Assembly (NCBI RefSeq): GCF_020906515.1
Contig: NC_085850.1
Span: 2,170,001-2,234,000 of the forward strand
Direction: 5' to 3'
Length of the DNA stretch: 64,000 bases
Origin: Vanrija pseudolonga
Lineage: Eukaryota; Basidiomycota; Tremellomycetes; Trichosporonales; Trichosporonaceae
This document shows, in pieces, positions 42,096 through 54,163 of this stretch. Below the pieces are notes generated by a model. It was given only the letters and a program-made list of their open reading frames with translations. It made no database searches and had not been told where the DNA came from. Positions within the stretch are counted from its first letter, which is position 1. Every line of letters begins with the position of its first letter. Both the position numbers and the translations under genes were made by a program.

Positions 42096-42420
42096 GAGCG
42101 TGGGTGGAGTGTAGGTTTACTCGTGATCGATGGATAGGCTGTGTGTGTGTGTGTAACAGCCAGTGTGTCACTGTGCACGAGGACACGGCGTCAAGCCAAA
42201 TGACTGATCAATTTACCAATCCCAGAGGTGTCGTGCGCGCCGCCGCCTCCGCTGCCGCCAGCGAGCGAGCGAGCCAAGTGCTGCGTACTGACCACCCCAC
42301 TGACCGCCAATGGGCTCGAGCTACTACTATACGACTGCATACGACGACGACGAACGACAGGATACATCTAACATGTCGCGAGGCACGAGCCAGGCGAGGA
42401 AGGCAAGGTGGACCGCGAGG
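42096..42420. other. intergenic between convergent genes
   Basis: 325 bases of 3' flanks, with a short (TG)n tract near 42141-42153. No gene. Confidence 0.5.
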
Positions 42421-42672
42421 TCACTTCTTGCCGCCGCCAGCGGGCTTGGCGCCGCCGGCCGCGGGCTTGCCCTGGGCGCGTTAGTCGGGAGGAGGTGGGG
42501 GTGGTGACGAGACGAGCTCGTCGCCACCGGCTGCAGTCGACTCGACTTACCTTGGCGTCCTTTCCGTCCTTCCTTCGTCGTGTCAGCGGTGCGTAGCACT
42601 CGACGACACGACGACTCACTTGCCGCCCTTGGGGTCGGGCTTGGGCTGGGTAGGGGGCTTCTTGGGGGGCAT
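42421..42672 (-). CDS. 41-aa lysine/glycine/proline-rich protein, three exons
   Basis: Exons 42620-42672, 42551-42572 and 42421-42471 with introns of 47 and 79 nt; every donor and acceptor is canonical and all phases agree. The product starts MPPKKPPTQPKPDPKGGK and ends AKPAGGGKK. Composition is only K, P, G, A, D, T, Q, like a linker-histone or ribosomal-type basic tail, so nucleic-acid binding is plausible. The density of introns in 126 coding bases argues that it is a real gene rather than chance. No family recognised. Confidence 0.6.
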
Positions 42673-43098
42673 CGTAATGGTGGTAATTGCTTGGTTGTCT
42701 TGGTTGTGTAGAGGGGTGAAGGCTGGCTGGCTGAGCCCGGTTGGTAGGTTGCTGTCGTGGGATGGAGAAAAGAGAAAAGATATGCACTCGCCGCCGCCGT
42801 CTTGAGCACGTCGCGAGCGCGCCCTCGCGCATGCTCGCTCGAGTCCACGGGTTAGGCTCCGGATTATTGACTCGAGATGAGCAGTGTGCAGTGCACGCAC
42901 TGTGCCTGCGCACACGCCGTGTTGTGACGGTGGGACTATTGTCGGTGGCGTGTGTGTGTGTGTCGCTGTGCGCACGCTCACCCACTCGCAGGCTCCGACC
43001 GACCGGATTGCTACTCGCGACAGATGCATGTGATTGATTCGATTGATTCATGTGTTCCTCGGCCCCGTGCCAGTCCCATCCCCACGCCCCTCATCCCC
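42673..43098. other. intergenic
   Basis: 426 bases between two minus-strand genes; the promoter of the 41-aa gene. A (TG)n stretch lies near 42949-42962. No gene. Confidence 0.5.
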
Positions 43099-45534
43099 TC
43101 ACTCCACGGTCGTCCACTGCCGCTCGAGCGCCGCCATCTCCCCCCACGTCCCGGGCGCCGCGACAGCAGCGTTCTGCGCGTCCATGTCCTGGTTGAACCC
43201 GGCCGCCTGGGCGCCCATGACCGTGTCGTGCCAGCCCAAGCTGCCCCCGCCGTGGAGGTATCCGGTCCCGTACGCGCTCGACGCCGACACGACGTTGTTC
43301 ATGCCGTTGTACAGCACCGCGAGCGTCGCCGACTGCTGCGCCTGCGCCAGCTTCTGCTTCTGCAAGGCTAGGAGCGCGTCCCAACGCGGCATGGTGCGCG
43401 CCCACACCTGCGTGCGGGCTTTCGAGAAGGCAAACAGGTCGGTGAGGGCCGACGGCGACGCGCTCTTGCCTGCGTCGATCCACTTCTGGCGCATGCGCGG
43501 CGAGTACAGCGAGCAGATGGTCGTTCCGGGTCGGCGGACACCGCGCGCTGTGACGCGACTCGCTAGTGCAGTACGGCTGCCGAAACTCTCCCAGCACTCG
43601 GGGCAGATGGACAGCTCGTGCTCTGGGAACCCGTACCAAGTGGCATTTTCGAGCCCCTGGCGCTTGGGGCAGGCGGGGACGTTGGACAGGCGTGCAGCGG
43701 GCCCGGAGAAGGCAGCCCACACGCCCGTCTCCATCGCCTCGAGGAGGCGCGGGGCGAACATTGCCATCCGGGGACCAGGACAGAGGTCGCATGTTGGCGT
43801 GACCCCCTGCGGGACGTGTCGCTGGACAAAGAACGGCGCGAGGCCGAGTGGGGTGAGCGTGGCGGCGTGGCACTTGGCACAGCAGGCAAAGTCTGATCCC
43901 GCCTTGAGGCCGAACCACGGCGTTGCATTGCCACTTGCCGCAGCCTGGTCGATGGCGACAATGTTGCTCGCGGCCGTCCACCACACGGCGAACGGGTGGT
44001 GAGCGTACACTGTTACATAGGCCATCTTGATCTGCAGCGAGGTAAAGTCGCATCCCCACTCGCCTGGCGCGCCGTTGTTGGGAGGGTTGGGGATGAACTC
44101 GGAGTCGAAGCGCGAGAGTGCCACAAAGTCGCGGTAGCATGTCTCGCACGCCACAAACCCGTGGATCGGCCGGCGCGTAGTGTACCAGTTGCGGCTGGTG
44201 TGTGGCACGAACTTGCCGTCGCAGATGGGCAGCTGCGGGCGGAGGTTGGCCGCTGCGAGCCACTGCTCCCATCCGCCTGGGGCGCGTTGGAGCTTGAGGT
44301 ACACACGCTCCGTGTAGGCGTAGCCCAGCGCGCAGGTCGGGTTCGGGTTTGACGGGGTTGTAGGTGAGAATCTCGTCTTCCAAGGCGACGCGGACGCCGT
44401 GTCTTCGAAGCATGCTTCACATACCACGATGCTCGACCCAGCGGCCTGGAACCAGCGTTTCTGCGGCGAGTCCGAGCCGCACGCGGGTATCTTCTCGCGT
44501 TTCGCAAAGTACGCCGTCAGCTCGGCCGCGTCCCCGCTCGCACGGGCAGTAGGCAACAGGACCTTGGCGACGCGCGTGTTGAAGAACACGCAGACTCCCT
44601 GCGGCCTGTGAACCTTCTGGAACGATGTAACCAGCGGCGAGCGTGCCACATGCCTCTCGTGGCAGTACGCACACATCAGCGTCGACTCCGAGGCACTCGT
44701 GAGATGGTACCACCATGTCGGGTAGTCGACGATACGGTCCTGGGAGCAGTCGAAGGGGATCTCGACTGCCGGCCCAGACTCGCGCAGCACGGGGAGGGGC
44801 TTGAGCGGGTCCTCGGCGTCGAGGGGTGGGAGGTTGGGAGCGAGGTGTACGCCGCCGAGCTGGGTCGCGAGGGCGTCGACTGGGGCTGCGCGAGGTACCG
44901 GAGGTGGTGAGGCACTCGCGATCGGCGCGTTGACGTTGCGAGCCGTCGGAGGGGGTACTGGGGGTGTCTGTCGAGGCGGAGGAGGGGGAGGTGGCGAGCG
45001 AGACGCCGCACCCGGCGGAGGTGGGGGCGAGCGCGCATCGCCTGGCCGACCGGAAGGAACAGGCGGAGGAGGACGAGCCGCGCCGACCGGCGACGACTCG
45101 GGGGGAGGGGCCTGGCTTATCCCGGTATGATGGTACGGCCTGCCTGGGACATGCGGTGGCTCAGTGGCCGCTGCCGCGGCCGCGGCGCGAATGTCGTCCG
45201 GGGGCGGCGGTGCGCCGTAAACTGGAGGCAAGCGAGGTGGTTCCACGAACGGCTGAGGGGGCGGTGCGTACCCGTGCTGCTGAGGTGGTGGTGCGTACCC
45301 GCTGTACTGAGGTGGCGGGGGAGCGTACCCCTGCCCAGGAGGAGGAGGCGGGAGGTGCGCGTACCCCCCTCCTGCGCCGGGCGGGGGAGGCGGCAAGTGA
45401 GCGTACGACCCCGGCGGCGGTGGGAGGTGCGCGTAGCTTCCAGGAGGGGGCGGGGGGTATCCAGCTCCCGTCGGAGGAGGAGGCGCGTATCCCCCGTATC
45501 CTTGTGGTGGTGGTGGTAGTGGTGGCGGGCACAT
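43099..45534 (-). CDS. 811-aa proline-rich protein with five tandem cysteine modules
   Basis: Single exon. Residues 1-215 are a Pro/Gly/Tyr/Ala-rich region with APPP and YAHLPPPP repeats. From about 259 to 707 I find five consecutive modules of 86-95 residues. Each shows Cys, then an aromatic pair (WWY, WF, WY, WF, WY), then CxxC followed by an aromatic or His, then 23-28 residues to a fourth Cys, and an aromatic-Ala end. The four-Cys sets are C263/288/291/315, C352/372/375/401, C438/463/466/495, (none)/552/555/582 and C622/644/647/674, suggesting one zinc ion per module, with module 4 lacking the first Cys. The last 100 residues include a Gln/Ala/Lys helix. No signal peptide or membrane span. 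Function unknown; polyproline tracts could bind SH3, WW or profilin. Confidence 0.8.
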   Translation of the reverse strand: MCPPPLPPPPQGYGGYAPPPPTGAGYPPPPPGSYAHLPPPPGSYAHLPPPPPGAGGGYAHLPPPPPGQGYAPPPPQYSGYAPPPQQHGYAPPPQPFVEPPRLPPVYGAPPPPDDIRAAAAAAATEPPHVPGRPYHHTGISQAPPPESSPVGAARPPPPVPSGRPGDARSPPPPPGAASRSPPPPPPPRQTPPVPPPTARNVNAPIASASPPPVPRAAPVDALATQLGGVHLAPNLPPLDAEDPLKPLPVLRESGPAVEIPFDCSQDRIVDYPTWWYHLTSASESTLMCAYCHERHVARSPLVTSFQKVHRPQGVCVFFNTRVAKVLLPTARASGDAAELTAYFAKREKIPACGSDSPQKRWFQAAGSSIVVCEACFEDTASASPWKTRFSPTTPSNPNPTCALGYAYTERVYLKLQRAPGGWEQWLAAANLRPQLPICDGKFVPHTSRNWYTTRRPIHGFVACETCYRDFVALSRFDSEFIPNPPNNGAPGEWGCDFTSLQIKMAYVTVYAHHPFAVWWTAASNIVAIDQAAASGNATPWFGLKAGSDFACCAKCHAATLTPLGLAPFFVQRHVPQGVTPTCDLCPGPRMAMFAPRLLEAMETGVWAAFSGPAARLSNVPACPKRQGLENATWYGFPEHELSICPECWESFGSRTALASRVTARGVRRPGTTICSLYSPRMRQKWIDAGKSASPSALTDLFAFSKARTQVWARTMPRWDALLALQKQKLAQAQQSATLAVLYNGMNNVVSASSAYGTGYLHGGGSLGWHDTVMGAQAAGFNQDMDAQNAAVAAPGTWGEMAALERQWTTVE

Positions 45535-47990
45535 GGTACGCGTGTCAGCAGCGGTGAGTTCGTGAGCAAGCGAAGCGACGCGGACGCGTACGCGGTGGAT
45601 GGAGGAGACGACAAAAGTCAAAGCCAGATCCTTGGATAGTGAGTGAGCATCTAGCGTCGTCTGCGCCGTGCGCGGTGCGTCTTGATGACGCAGCGCCGAG
45701 TCATTCAGTCAGTCGCCGAGTCAGTCGGCAGGGCTATACTTAGCTTTTAGTCTCGGAGGCTGCCTAGCTGCGCAGCAGCGGAGTACATGGAGCATAGAGC
45801 AACGCGTCGGACGAGAAGTAGGCCCACGCGGTGTCGCGCGGCGTGGCGTCGTGGCGTTCGTTGCCAGTCGGGAGCGATATCGGGTGAGACCGAGCTACAT
45901 GTTTGGGCCCGCCGAGCCTCGAGCCGGCCGGCCGGCACGAACGCCGGCACGGTAAGTCGCGGCCGCAAGGACACGTGGTCGACATACCACGCGGTGTTGT
46001 TGTTGTTGCTGCAAACGTGCAAGCTGTCCAAGCGATGCGAAACAACACCGAACGCCGTTGCTGGATGCATGGGCTCGTCCGTGGCTCTGCTGCGGCGAAC
46101 TGCCTACATATGTATGTGGCCCGGTTCAGTCTGTCCTGCCTGTCCCTCCCAGACGCGACAAACGAGTATGTTACGCGAGTGGACCTGGCGTTTGAACGCC
46201 GCACTGAAACAGCGTCGACAACAGCTGTTCCCCCCTCAGCGTCGTGAGCCACGGCGACCACGTCTTCGGGAAAGAGTTATGGTTGTGGCTCTTTCTTGCA
46301 ACCATGCGGATCACCTCTTCTCATCTCGACGAGGGGATCGGCGACCACTGTACCTCAATGTACATGTCTCCGATCAGCTTCAACTTACGCAAGAAACTTG
46401 CGCCCGACGGATCGACGCCACAATGAGGCACCGAAGGACACACACGACGTGTAGCTTCCCGGGGTCCTTTGGACGTGGTGTGGCGCCACTCCCCCAGAAG
46501 ATGGTCGCCCCCTGACCCATACGGATCAACTTCACGATGGCATCGTCGACGAGTGCCGAGTGGCTACCGTGTCTCGGGACAGCAGCAGGATGGCATCGCC
46601 GAGCAACGCCTAAGCGAGCTTCATGAATTCTGGTCTGAGGGCGACACTGCCGCGGCTGACGGGCTGCTCTCGACGGCCGGCCGGAGGCATCCACCCGCCT
46701 TGAGTCCATCGATTTCGCATCAATTTCGGAACAGTCGGCGCCCGAGGATGTACATGCCTCACACGACCGAGTTGAGTGAGACCCCAAACCTACTTGCTTT
46801 CGCCGGTGGGCCCTCAGCGCAGCAACAGGCGAGGGGTGGAATGCCACACAGTACGAGAGTCCCGTCAGTTGCCACGCGAGAGGGGCGTGGTGGGCCCCCC
46901 CACCCCAGTCTCTTTTGAAGCCTGTGGCCGGGAGCCAGGCTGCCGCCACCACTGGCACTGGTGTCGTTCCGGCGTTCCACGAAGCGCCCAACTGCTATGG
47001 TGGGCACGATTACCGCACGAGGCATGTCATGCCGAGCGGGACATGCACGGATCTCACGAGCCCACCATTTCGGCGGACCCAGATCGTGGACGTCAATACC
47101 GCGGCTGCCTGCATCGCTCAAACCTTGCGGACCGCTTCGAGCGGCGCGCACCGGTCCCGGCCCGCCGGCCTAGAAGGCACATGGCGGATCTACCTTGACG
47201 GCTTGGATGCAATCCTTGCTCGCTCGACATGTGACGCATGATCGAAACAAGTCAATTGATAAGTTGATGTCGGGCCCCGCAGCATTCCGCTCTGACATTG
47301 CGGAACTTCACACCACTGTCTCGGAAACCTACCTCCACACCAAGGGTATGCGCCGGATGCAGAGGTTGGCCGACGGAAGATGCCAGTTTGTTGACGGCGC
47401 GAGACTTTGCATTTACTCCTTCGCCAGCCACCGAAGACGAGCACGACACGCATCGACACACCATACATACCCCGTTTCTTACTCGCTCGCCGAGGACCGC
47501 GGCCGCAATCTCATGGGACCCATGCCGTGTCCTTGAGACGACCGACTGACAACGCCTTGCCGGCGGCCTGGGTCGCCGCACGGTATCCATGGTCGCCGGC
47601 CGGCGTCGTCTCCACGGCCCTCTTTCCGCGCAGCATGCCGTCGCGCCAAGATCTGGGGTGAAGGTTCCAGAAGAACGTGCTCGATAATTCGGTGCCTCTC
47701 GTCATCATACGTTCTGCGTTCCTCGGTCGTCAACGCACTCGTGAGAAAAGATCGCCTGCACCGCGGCTGTGGTTCAGACAGCAGCTGACAACAGCTGCCC
47801 CTCGGAGGATAGCGGGGTACGCGCGTGAGAAGTGGGCTGTTGACAAGGTGCGGTCTTCAACGCGCGGCGGGCGTGGATGCCGACGACGATAAGAAGTCGA
47901 CGCGAGGCCCGAGCAACGGGGCGGGGGGACGGCGACGGGCCCATTTCTCACCAGTATGCATGATCTGCCCTCATGCCGGGGAATAGAAGC

Positions 47991-48040
47991 GGTGGGCGGT
48001 GGGCCATTCGGCGGTGGGCAGTGGGTAGTGGGCGGTGGGC
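47991..48040 (+). repeat. GGTGGGC-type tandem repeat
   Basis: Irregular tandem of GGTGGGC / AGTGGGT / CGGTGGG units, about 50 nt. Runs of GGG on one strand could form a G-quadruplex. Confidence 0.6.
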
Positions 48041-48126
48041 ATCTTAAACAACATTCCGTTCAACAACGGAGCCCCGCCGCAAGGGGAGAGAGGAAGGTGG
48101 GCAAGCCATCAGCATACCGTCTCACG

Positions 48127-48510
48127 TCACTGATAAAGTTTGTGGGAACGGCGTGGAGTATGTGGTTGGCGAGATGTTGCGACGCGTGCGCGCGACGCTG
48201 AGAACGGGCTGGCGCTGGGAAGTCTGCGGAGTGTGTAGCCGTGCATGGGCATGTTGGGCATTTGTGTAGCCGTGATTGTGGGCAGGTGGGCTCTCGAGTC
48301 GGCGACGAGCGCGGCGTCTTGGCAAACGAGGCAGTGGGCGGAGTCGTCTGCCACGTCGTGTGCGATTTGGACACGGCCGTCCATGACGTATGCCATCACT
48401 GTGGCAGCCGACTCGGCCGTCGAGTCGACGTGGGACGGACACAACGTGCACGGAGGGGACACTGTGCTATGCACTTCGATGCGCTTCGAACTGCACGCTA
48501 CCTCGTGCAT
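48127..48510 (-). CDS. doubtful small ORF with two CxxC motifs
   Basis: A 127-aa frame with CTLCPS near residue 21 and CLVCQD near 60, an ordinary residue mix over the first 70 residues and a low-complexity end. Two other minus-strand frames overlap it for most of its length and no promoter element is evident, so coding status is uncertain. Confidence 0.22.
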   Translation of the reverse strand: MHEVACSSKRIEVHSTVSPPCTLCPSHVDSTAESAATVMAYVMDGRVQIAHDVADDSAHCLVCQDAALVADSRAHLPTITATQMPNMPMHGYTLRRLPSASPFSASRARVATSRQPHTPRRSHKLYQ

Positions 48511-48790
48511 GTTTTTGCTGCCTCTTGCGCCGCCACCTTTGCACGTGGTTATTGGGTGTAGTGTTTCCGAATTGATGCAGAATCAGTGTTGCCATAGCAA
48601 CAGGTAGATGATCCACTGGCCACTCAAACCCCGCACAGGTGGCTCATACTTCCTATTCATACGATTCTGGCCTATACTGCGCCTTTACAAAATGAGTCTA
48701 CAATTGCCTGCATGAACAGTCCATGCCACCACACTTGTCGGTGTGCCCAGAAAAGGAGTCCTACTTTAGATGCCGATGAGCCGTTTGAGT

Positions 48791-49501
48791 CTAGCGGCCG
48801 CCGCGCCGCCTGTTGCGCTTGTCTGACGAGCCCTTCTTGGGCTTGCCACCGAACAGGCTCTGGATCCAAGAGCCTACACTCTGGACGCGGGAGCTGATGC
48901 CGTCTTGGTCCTCGTCGTCGGCGATGGCGCTACCACTGGCGGCGACAGCTGCCATGACGGCGGGGCGGGAGAGGCCCATGTCGACAACACCAGAACCGCG
49001 GGCGGGACGAACAGGGCGACGAGTGAGACCGGGACGGTCATCACGTGGGTAGGTATGTCCGCGAGGCTCGGAAGCAAGGAGGGTGTTGCGGGCGGGAGGG
49101 GTAACCAGAGGGGTGTCGGGTGCAGGGTGCATGCTGTAGTACTCCTCAGCAGCGTAGGGGTCGGTCCTGGGGATGGCGGCATCGTGGACGTCCATCACCT
49201 GGCAGAGCTTGCGGTAGTGCCATGACGCGAGGCGGTCCTCGTAGGCCGAGTATGCGGCGAAGGCAGCGGGGTCCGAGTCGCGGTGGAGGAAGCGCCAGTT
49301 GGGGTCGAGCACCGACGTGGCGGTGGAAGAGCGGCGAGAGAGGCCGCTGCTCGATCCGGTCGACGACGTCGGCGAGTAGCTCGACGACGTACGCGAGCAG
49401 GTAGAGGACAGCGAACCGCGGTGGCTGACACTCTCCTCGTACCGGTGGAGGTTGGAGTGAGGGATGTCAATTGCGAGTCCGTAGTCGCGCATGCCAGGCA
49501 A
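48791..49501 (-). CDS. unknown serine-rich protein with basic tail
   Basis: Single exon, 236 aa (or 233 from the ATG at 49492). An N-terminal segment (RDYGLAIDIPHSNLHRYEES) leads to a Ser/Thr/Gly-rich stretch (about 25-65). A conserved-looking block follows, LDPNWRFLHRDSDPAAFAAY then EDRLASWHYRKLCQVMD, a likely helix pair. Next is a long disordered region with Pro, Arg and Asp, then VGSWIQSLFGGKPKK and a strongly basic RNRRRGG end that could be a nuclear signal. No signal peptide. A TATAAG lies about 120 nt upstream. Part of the central block resembles the gene at 54164-54811. Family unknown. Confidence 0.65.
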   Translation of the reverse strand: MPGMRDYGLAIDIPHSNLHRYEESVSHRGSLSSTCSRTSSSYSPTSSTGSSSGLSRRSSTATSVLDPNWRFLHRDSDPAAFAAYSAYEDRLASWHYRKLCQVMDVHDAAIPRTDPYAAEEYYSMHPAPDTPLVTPPARNTLLASEPRGHTYPRDDRPGLTRRPVRPARGSGVVDMGLSRPAVMAAVAASGSAIADDEDQDGISSRVQSVGSWIQSLFGGKPKKGSSDKRNRRRGGR

Positions 49502-52500
49502 AGTGGGTTTGTGGTCGTGGTTCTTCTTGATGGATAGTAGTTCAGGGGTTTTTGTGCGGTTCTTTGCGGAGGTCGCGAGTGCTGATGATGTGAGAGAGAC
49601 GAGTCACCCATCGGTTCTTATAACAGATGCGTTCTCTGGTCAGAATGGTTTTCCCACATGTTACTAGAGTCCTCGGTCGTTAGAAGGACGGGCCAAAGGT
49701 CGTACGCCGCCTGGCCGGGTCGGAGGACACCTGATGGTCCGATCCACTTCCATGTGCCATGGATTGGGCGGGGCGAGCCGCCCATCGAGGCGATGTCCAT
49801 TGGGGAAGTGTTCGCGGGGATAGGTGGGTGATTGACCAGGCTCTCTGTGCAGGACGGACCGGCTCACATGCTGCTGAGTCACTGTACAGTGGCCCGTATG
49901 GTGGGCGTTTGAGATAGCCGAGACCAGGTTTGAGATGTGCATAAGCTTTGGGGGCAGACATGACGACGCGCAGTGGTCCAGTTCGATGCGCGACATCAAG
50001 TCGGGATGTGTCTCGAAGTGATAGTATGAAGCTGGGATGAGGTAGTTTGTTGTGTGTCATGTCATACTATCATTGCACACGGCGTCATTCACAAGTCGGT
50101 GAATTAGTTGCCACATCGGTGAGAAGGTCTGGTCTGGGGTGAATGGGGTAAGCCCACCAACAGGAGGCCGACTCCAGGCTTTTGACTCGATACAACGGTG
50201 CCCGACAGTCAGTTCCCCCAGACCGGGGTCGGTCGGGTCTAGAGGGCGGCTTGCGATTGATATGACGACACTCGAGATGACACTGCGATGACTTGCGTAC
50301 GGGTGACACGTAGTCGCTGCTGCGTCAATCCAGGCTGGCGTCTCGAACACGCACCAGGGTTTAAGGTGCGTACTGGTCAGCTGTTACAGCATCCCGCCTT
50401 TAACGCAGCGCCGGGATCGGCGGCAATAGTGCGTTCGTCGTAACAACTGGAACCGCCAAAACCTGGAAAAGAAGCCCAAAAAATAAGGATCGCCCAGAGT
50501 GGGGGAAGGGTCCGCCCATTCGCCACTTGATTTGCCACTCTGAGCGTTACATGAACCCGTCTGTACCGAATCGCACTCGTCACCGATTGTGATTCCAGCG
50601 GGAATTCCTGGTCCCGGTTTTGGGCCCCCCAGTGACCGCATTACACCCAGTGACGAAGGTTCACTAACGCGTCGACGTGGCCCCTTATTGTTCATGTGCC
50701 AGGCTGTGAGTTTGGCCATAGTCCAGCCTCTATACTTTAACGAGCTCGCTTGTTTATAGAGCGGGGTCGGTTGTTAGAGTTGCACCTGCGATCACCTGCC
50801 TTCCGCGAGAGACTATCCCTTGCGGTGGCAGTGTAATGGATGGCGAGGCCGCCCGTTCGTCCGTGTTCGTTGGGGAAGAGTTATCCGTGGGTTCGCGGCT
50901 GTATAGTCAGTCACACGAGGAGGAGGAGTCACCATTGGGCCTCGACAGGACGTTGGGTCAAGAGGAACCGACATTGCTCGGGTGCAAAGTACTCAACCCA
51001 ACGTGTAGCATAGGCTGGGGCGATGTGGATTCGGTGGCACGCGGTTGGGTGAGGCTCCACTGTGCGGGAGCAACTCCCGCGTCTCATGGTTATCAACTTG
51101 GAAACATTCCTTGTGTCACCCACCAACGGCAGGGAACGTGCCGCCTCCCTGAAGCATGAATTGAGTCGGCATCCCCCGTGATCCTCACTAGCTTGCTCGC
51201 TCCCTATTCCCCAGTTCTCACCATGAATATGTACATAAGCATCATGAGAAACGCGACGCGTGGACCAATGGCGGCGCCACGAACATATGGAATGGTGATT
51301 CATGGTTGGAATGCAACTGCTAGCATTCCTACACTAGCACTCGGATGAGCAGTCACTTGTGGTCTACGGGGAACTAGTGTCCACGGCGCGCTTAGCCGCC
51401 CGATGTTAGTGTTGTTCCGTGGCTGGTTTGGCACGTCTAAGACCCGTTCGTTGGTGGCAGTCTGGGGGTTGTGGGTTGGAGAGCGGCCGTTGGCCACATG
51501 GTCGGACCCTCACGGCCTCGGTCGAGGCCCGGTCTGGAGACCTTCGAGGTCATGATGCCGCCTCCTGTTCCTCCAAGCCGTGCGACGACGGAGCTGGCGG
51601 CAGGCATCACAATGCCGGTCCAAGGGCAAGGGCTAGGGTCTGTGCCTCTCCGACCCATTTGCTTGGATCTCCGGCCCAAGTCCGCAGCGGAGGAGGGGCA
51701 GGCATCAGAAGGCTGGGCACACGGCATGCTCTCTGAAACGGCGCACTGCCTGCGCTTCAAGGCTCGGCGGCCCTGCTTTTCCCATGCTGACCTTACGGCA
51801 AGAACCTTCGGCCGTCCAATGCCTCCGTAGCCTCGGGGCCAGGACCAGTGCCAGTTTACCTCCAAAGGCCAATAAGCAGGCTTGTGACAACCGCAGCGGA
51901 CAGACGACGAACGTCAAACGGCATGAAGGAGGTGGGCGGTAGTCAGCACCCCTGCCCTCGTCGGGCAAGACGCCAGCTCCATGTCGGGCAAGACGAGTCG
52001 CAAGACGGCGGTTGTTTTGCTGGTACCACCATGTTTCGACATGCTCGCAAGGGTCGACCGACCCGAGTCCGGCTCGCCCGCCGTGGGAAACTCGGCTGGT
52101 CAGATGATGACTGAGGTGAGACAAGGCCACCCGTTCTATCGTCCTGAAGCTAGTACCAACCCGGTAGGTTTGCGCGGCAAGATGGTGGATGGCTTCTGCC
52201 AATGATCTACGTTCCACCACGATGCATCTGCCCACCTCGGCGACGACCGGATGCTCCTGATACTTAGTCTCCAAGACTACATCCGCACAACTGGCACCAT
52301 GTGGTGCATGTACTAGCTATCCGACGCAATGGAGTATAGAGCGGGGCCGGAGCTTCGATGTACGCAGAGTGCAACTTCCTACGGCAATGCTGAAACGCAA
52401 CGAGAGTCCTGATTCATAAAACACTCTGCGTAGCGACGATCGGGAGGGACGACATTGGGCGACAACTGCGGCGGCAACAACACCCTTCCCCCACATGCTC

Positions 52501-54163
52501 GCCCTTTCCCACATGAATCCAGCAGGGCTTACCCGCATGTCTCGATCTGCAGCCTTATGTCCCTTGGGAGCCGCGAGCGCCGAGCCTCGCTGGGTTTTGA
52601 GTTGGTTCCAGGTGTGCACTGCTAAGCCAGCGCCAAGTAACCGCCCGGAGGACATGCACCGAGAGCCGGGTGCTGGAACGCCATGTGTCTCGCACTTTCC
52701 TCCCCCACCAGCCACACCCCAAAACGCTAGCCGAACGCTGCGGCACTACGGAAGGTTTGGGCACAGGGTATCCATCCTGAGAACTGGGCCGACAGCGAGC
52801 TTCCGGGTGCTAATTGCCCTTTTCGGTATCCTCGCCCGAGGTTTGAGGTTTGGCGGCGGCAAGGGCGAGCGGCGGGAGCGAGGGCCCGGGGGGTGTAATG
52901 TCGGCGTGGTCTCGGCGCAAGGCGCGGGTTGGGGTGGGGGCGTGGGTGAGTGGGTGCGATCAGCCGAGCGCAAGATGAGCGCAAACTGGCGATTGCAGGT
53001 GAATACGCCCGTCGAGGTGTCTAGCCACGGTGCCTTGATAGGACTCACGAGAATGATTCCCATGGCAACTCTTCATAGGTCCTACGTCTACTGGTACTGA
53101 GTCGCTCCCCTGACACGCCTTACCCCCGCAACGCCACCAGCACTCGGGTTGGTACCTCTAACGTAAATGGGCTTCGTCATTGGGGTAGACTGGAACATGG
53201 CATCGTCCACTACGTACTAAGGACCGTGGGCTAGGCACAAGCCATCACAACGTCAGCCTGTTCTCTTCCACGGAGCTAGCACTGGCGGACGTTGACAGCA
53301 TTTCGGCTATCGTCTAAGAAACGATCAGACCCTCGTTGCCCAGTTGGCAACCCGCACGGCAGGCAGAAACCGCCGCCAGCCGGTATACCACACAGCCTAC
53401 GCGGGGAGCTGGGCTGGAAATTCACCATGCCCCGGAGGCAGCTGACCAGCAGACTCCCCCTGCGCACAACCTGGGCCGATTCCATCCCGATTCCAATGAC
53501 GTCAAGGCACCAAGGGCAGACTGGACGGGATACGATGGCGGCAAAGGAGACGGAGGCAAGTGCTAGGCAGAGTAGACCATCAACAACAACCTGGACGGCA
53601 TGGGCCAAACTCTATTGTAGTCTCTGCCGGAGCACCCGAGGACGGCGCCATACAGCCTACAATCCGCGCGCGTAAACCGTGCGCAGGTCCAGAGAGACCA
53701 CAAAGGCTGGGCAGATGCGATCAATGCAGCGTAGTCATCGCGACTTGCTACCCAAGATCTGAGAGCAGGCATGTTACCTCAGTGCATGCGATTAAAAAAA
53801 AATGAGCAGGTGTAGAGATACATTGTACAGCTACTAGCTACCATCGGTGGACAGCGCGGCTGCCCACATGCAATCGTTCTTCGTCTTCTTTCTTATTGAC
53901 TTCTGACTTGTACAAGAATGATGGAGTTTGGCTTGGGGCTCGGAGTTGTGATGAGAGTTTGCTCCGAGAGTCCGACGCCGCATGGGTTGTCGCAAGTGCG
54001 CTTGCTTTTGCTGGGCTATGGATCTAGTGCGGCAGCGATCGCGCAAGGCGGGCGTGAGGTCTTTAGACGTGCGTTTCGTTACGACATGGTCGGCATTGGC
54101 GCTCCATTCATGGTGAATTGGCCCGACCGGTATCCGTGTACCGACGGACCAGGAGGTGAAGGC
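49502..54163. other. gene-poor interval
   Basis: 4.7 kb without a gene I can support. ORFs are short, overlapping and not protein-like; an A-rich run sits near 53792. No repeat family, LTR-like ends or element-type coding motifs were seen by eye. Confidence 0.45.

Larger units (their letters stand above)
45535..48790. other. gene-poor interval
   Basis: 3.3 kb. Long overlapping ORFs on both strands (up to 242 codons) do not look like protein, and no splice-joined model emerged. One weak candidate is listed at 48127-48510. A G-rich tandem repeat lies at 47991-48040. Confidence 0.45.

Noticed and set aside
45787-46515. 242-codon plus-strand ORF
   Set aside because: Arg/Cys-rich with no domain; minus-strand frames are equally open.
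47991-48040. Repeat considered as a CRISPR-like or telomere-like array
   Set aside because: Units are 6-7 nt, irregular, without spacers and not a telomere motif.
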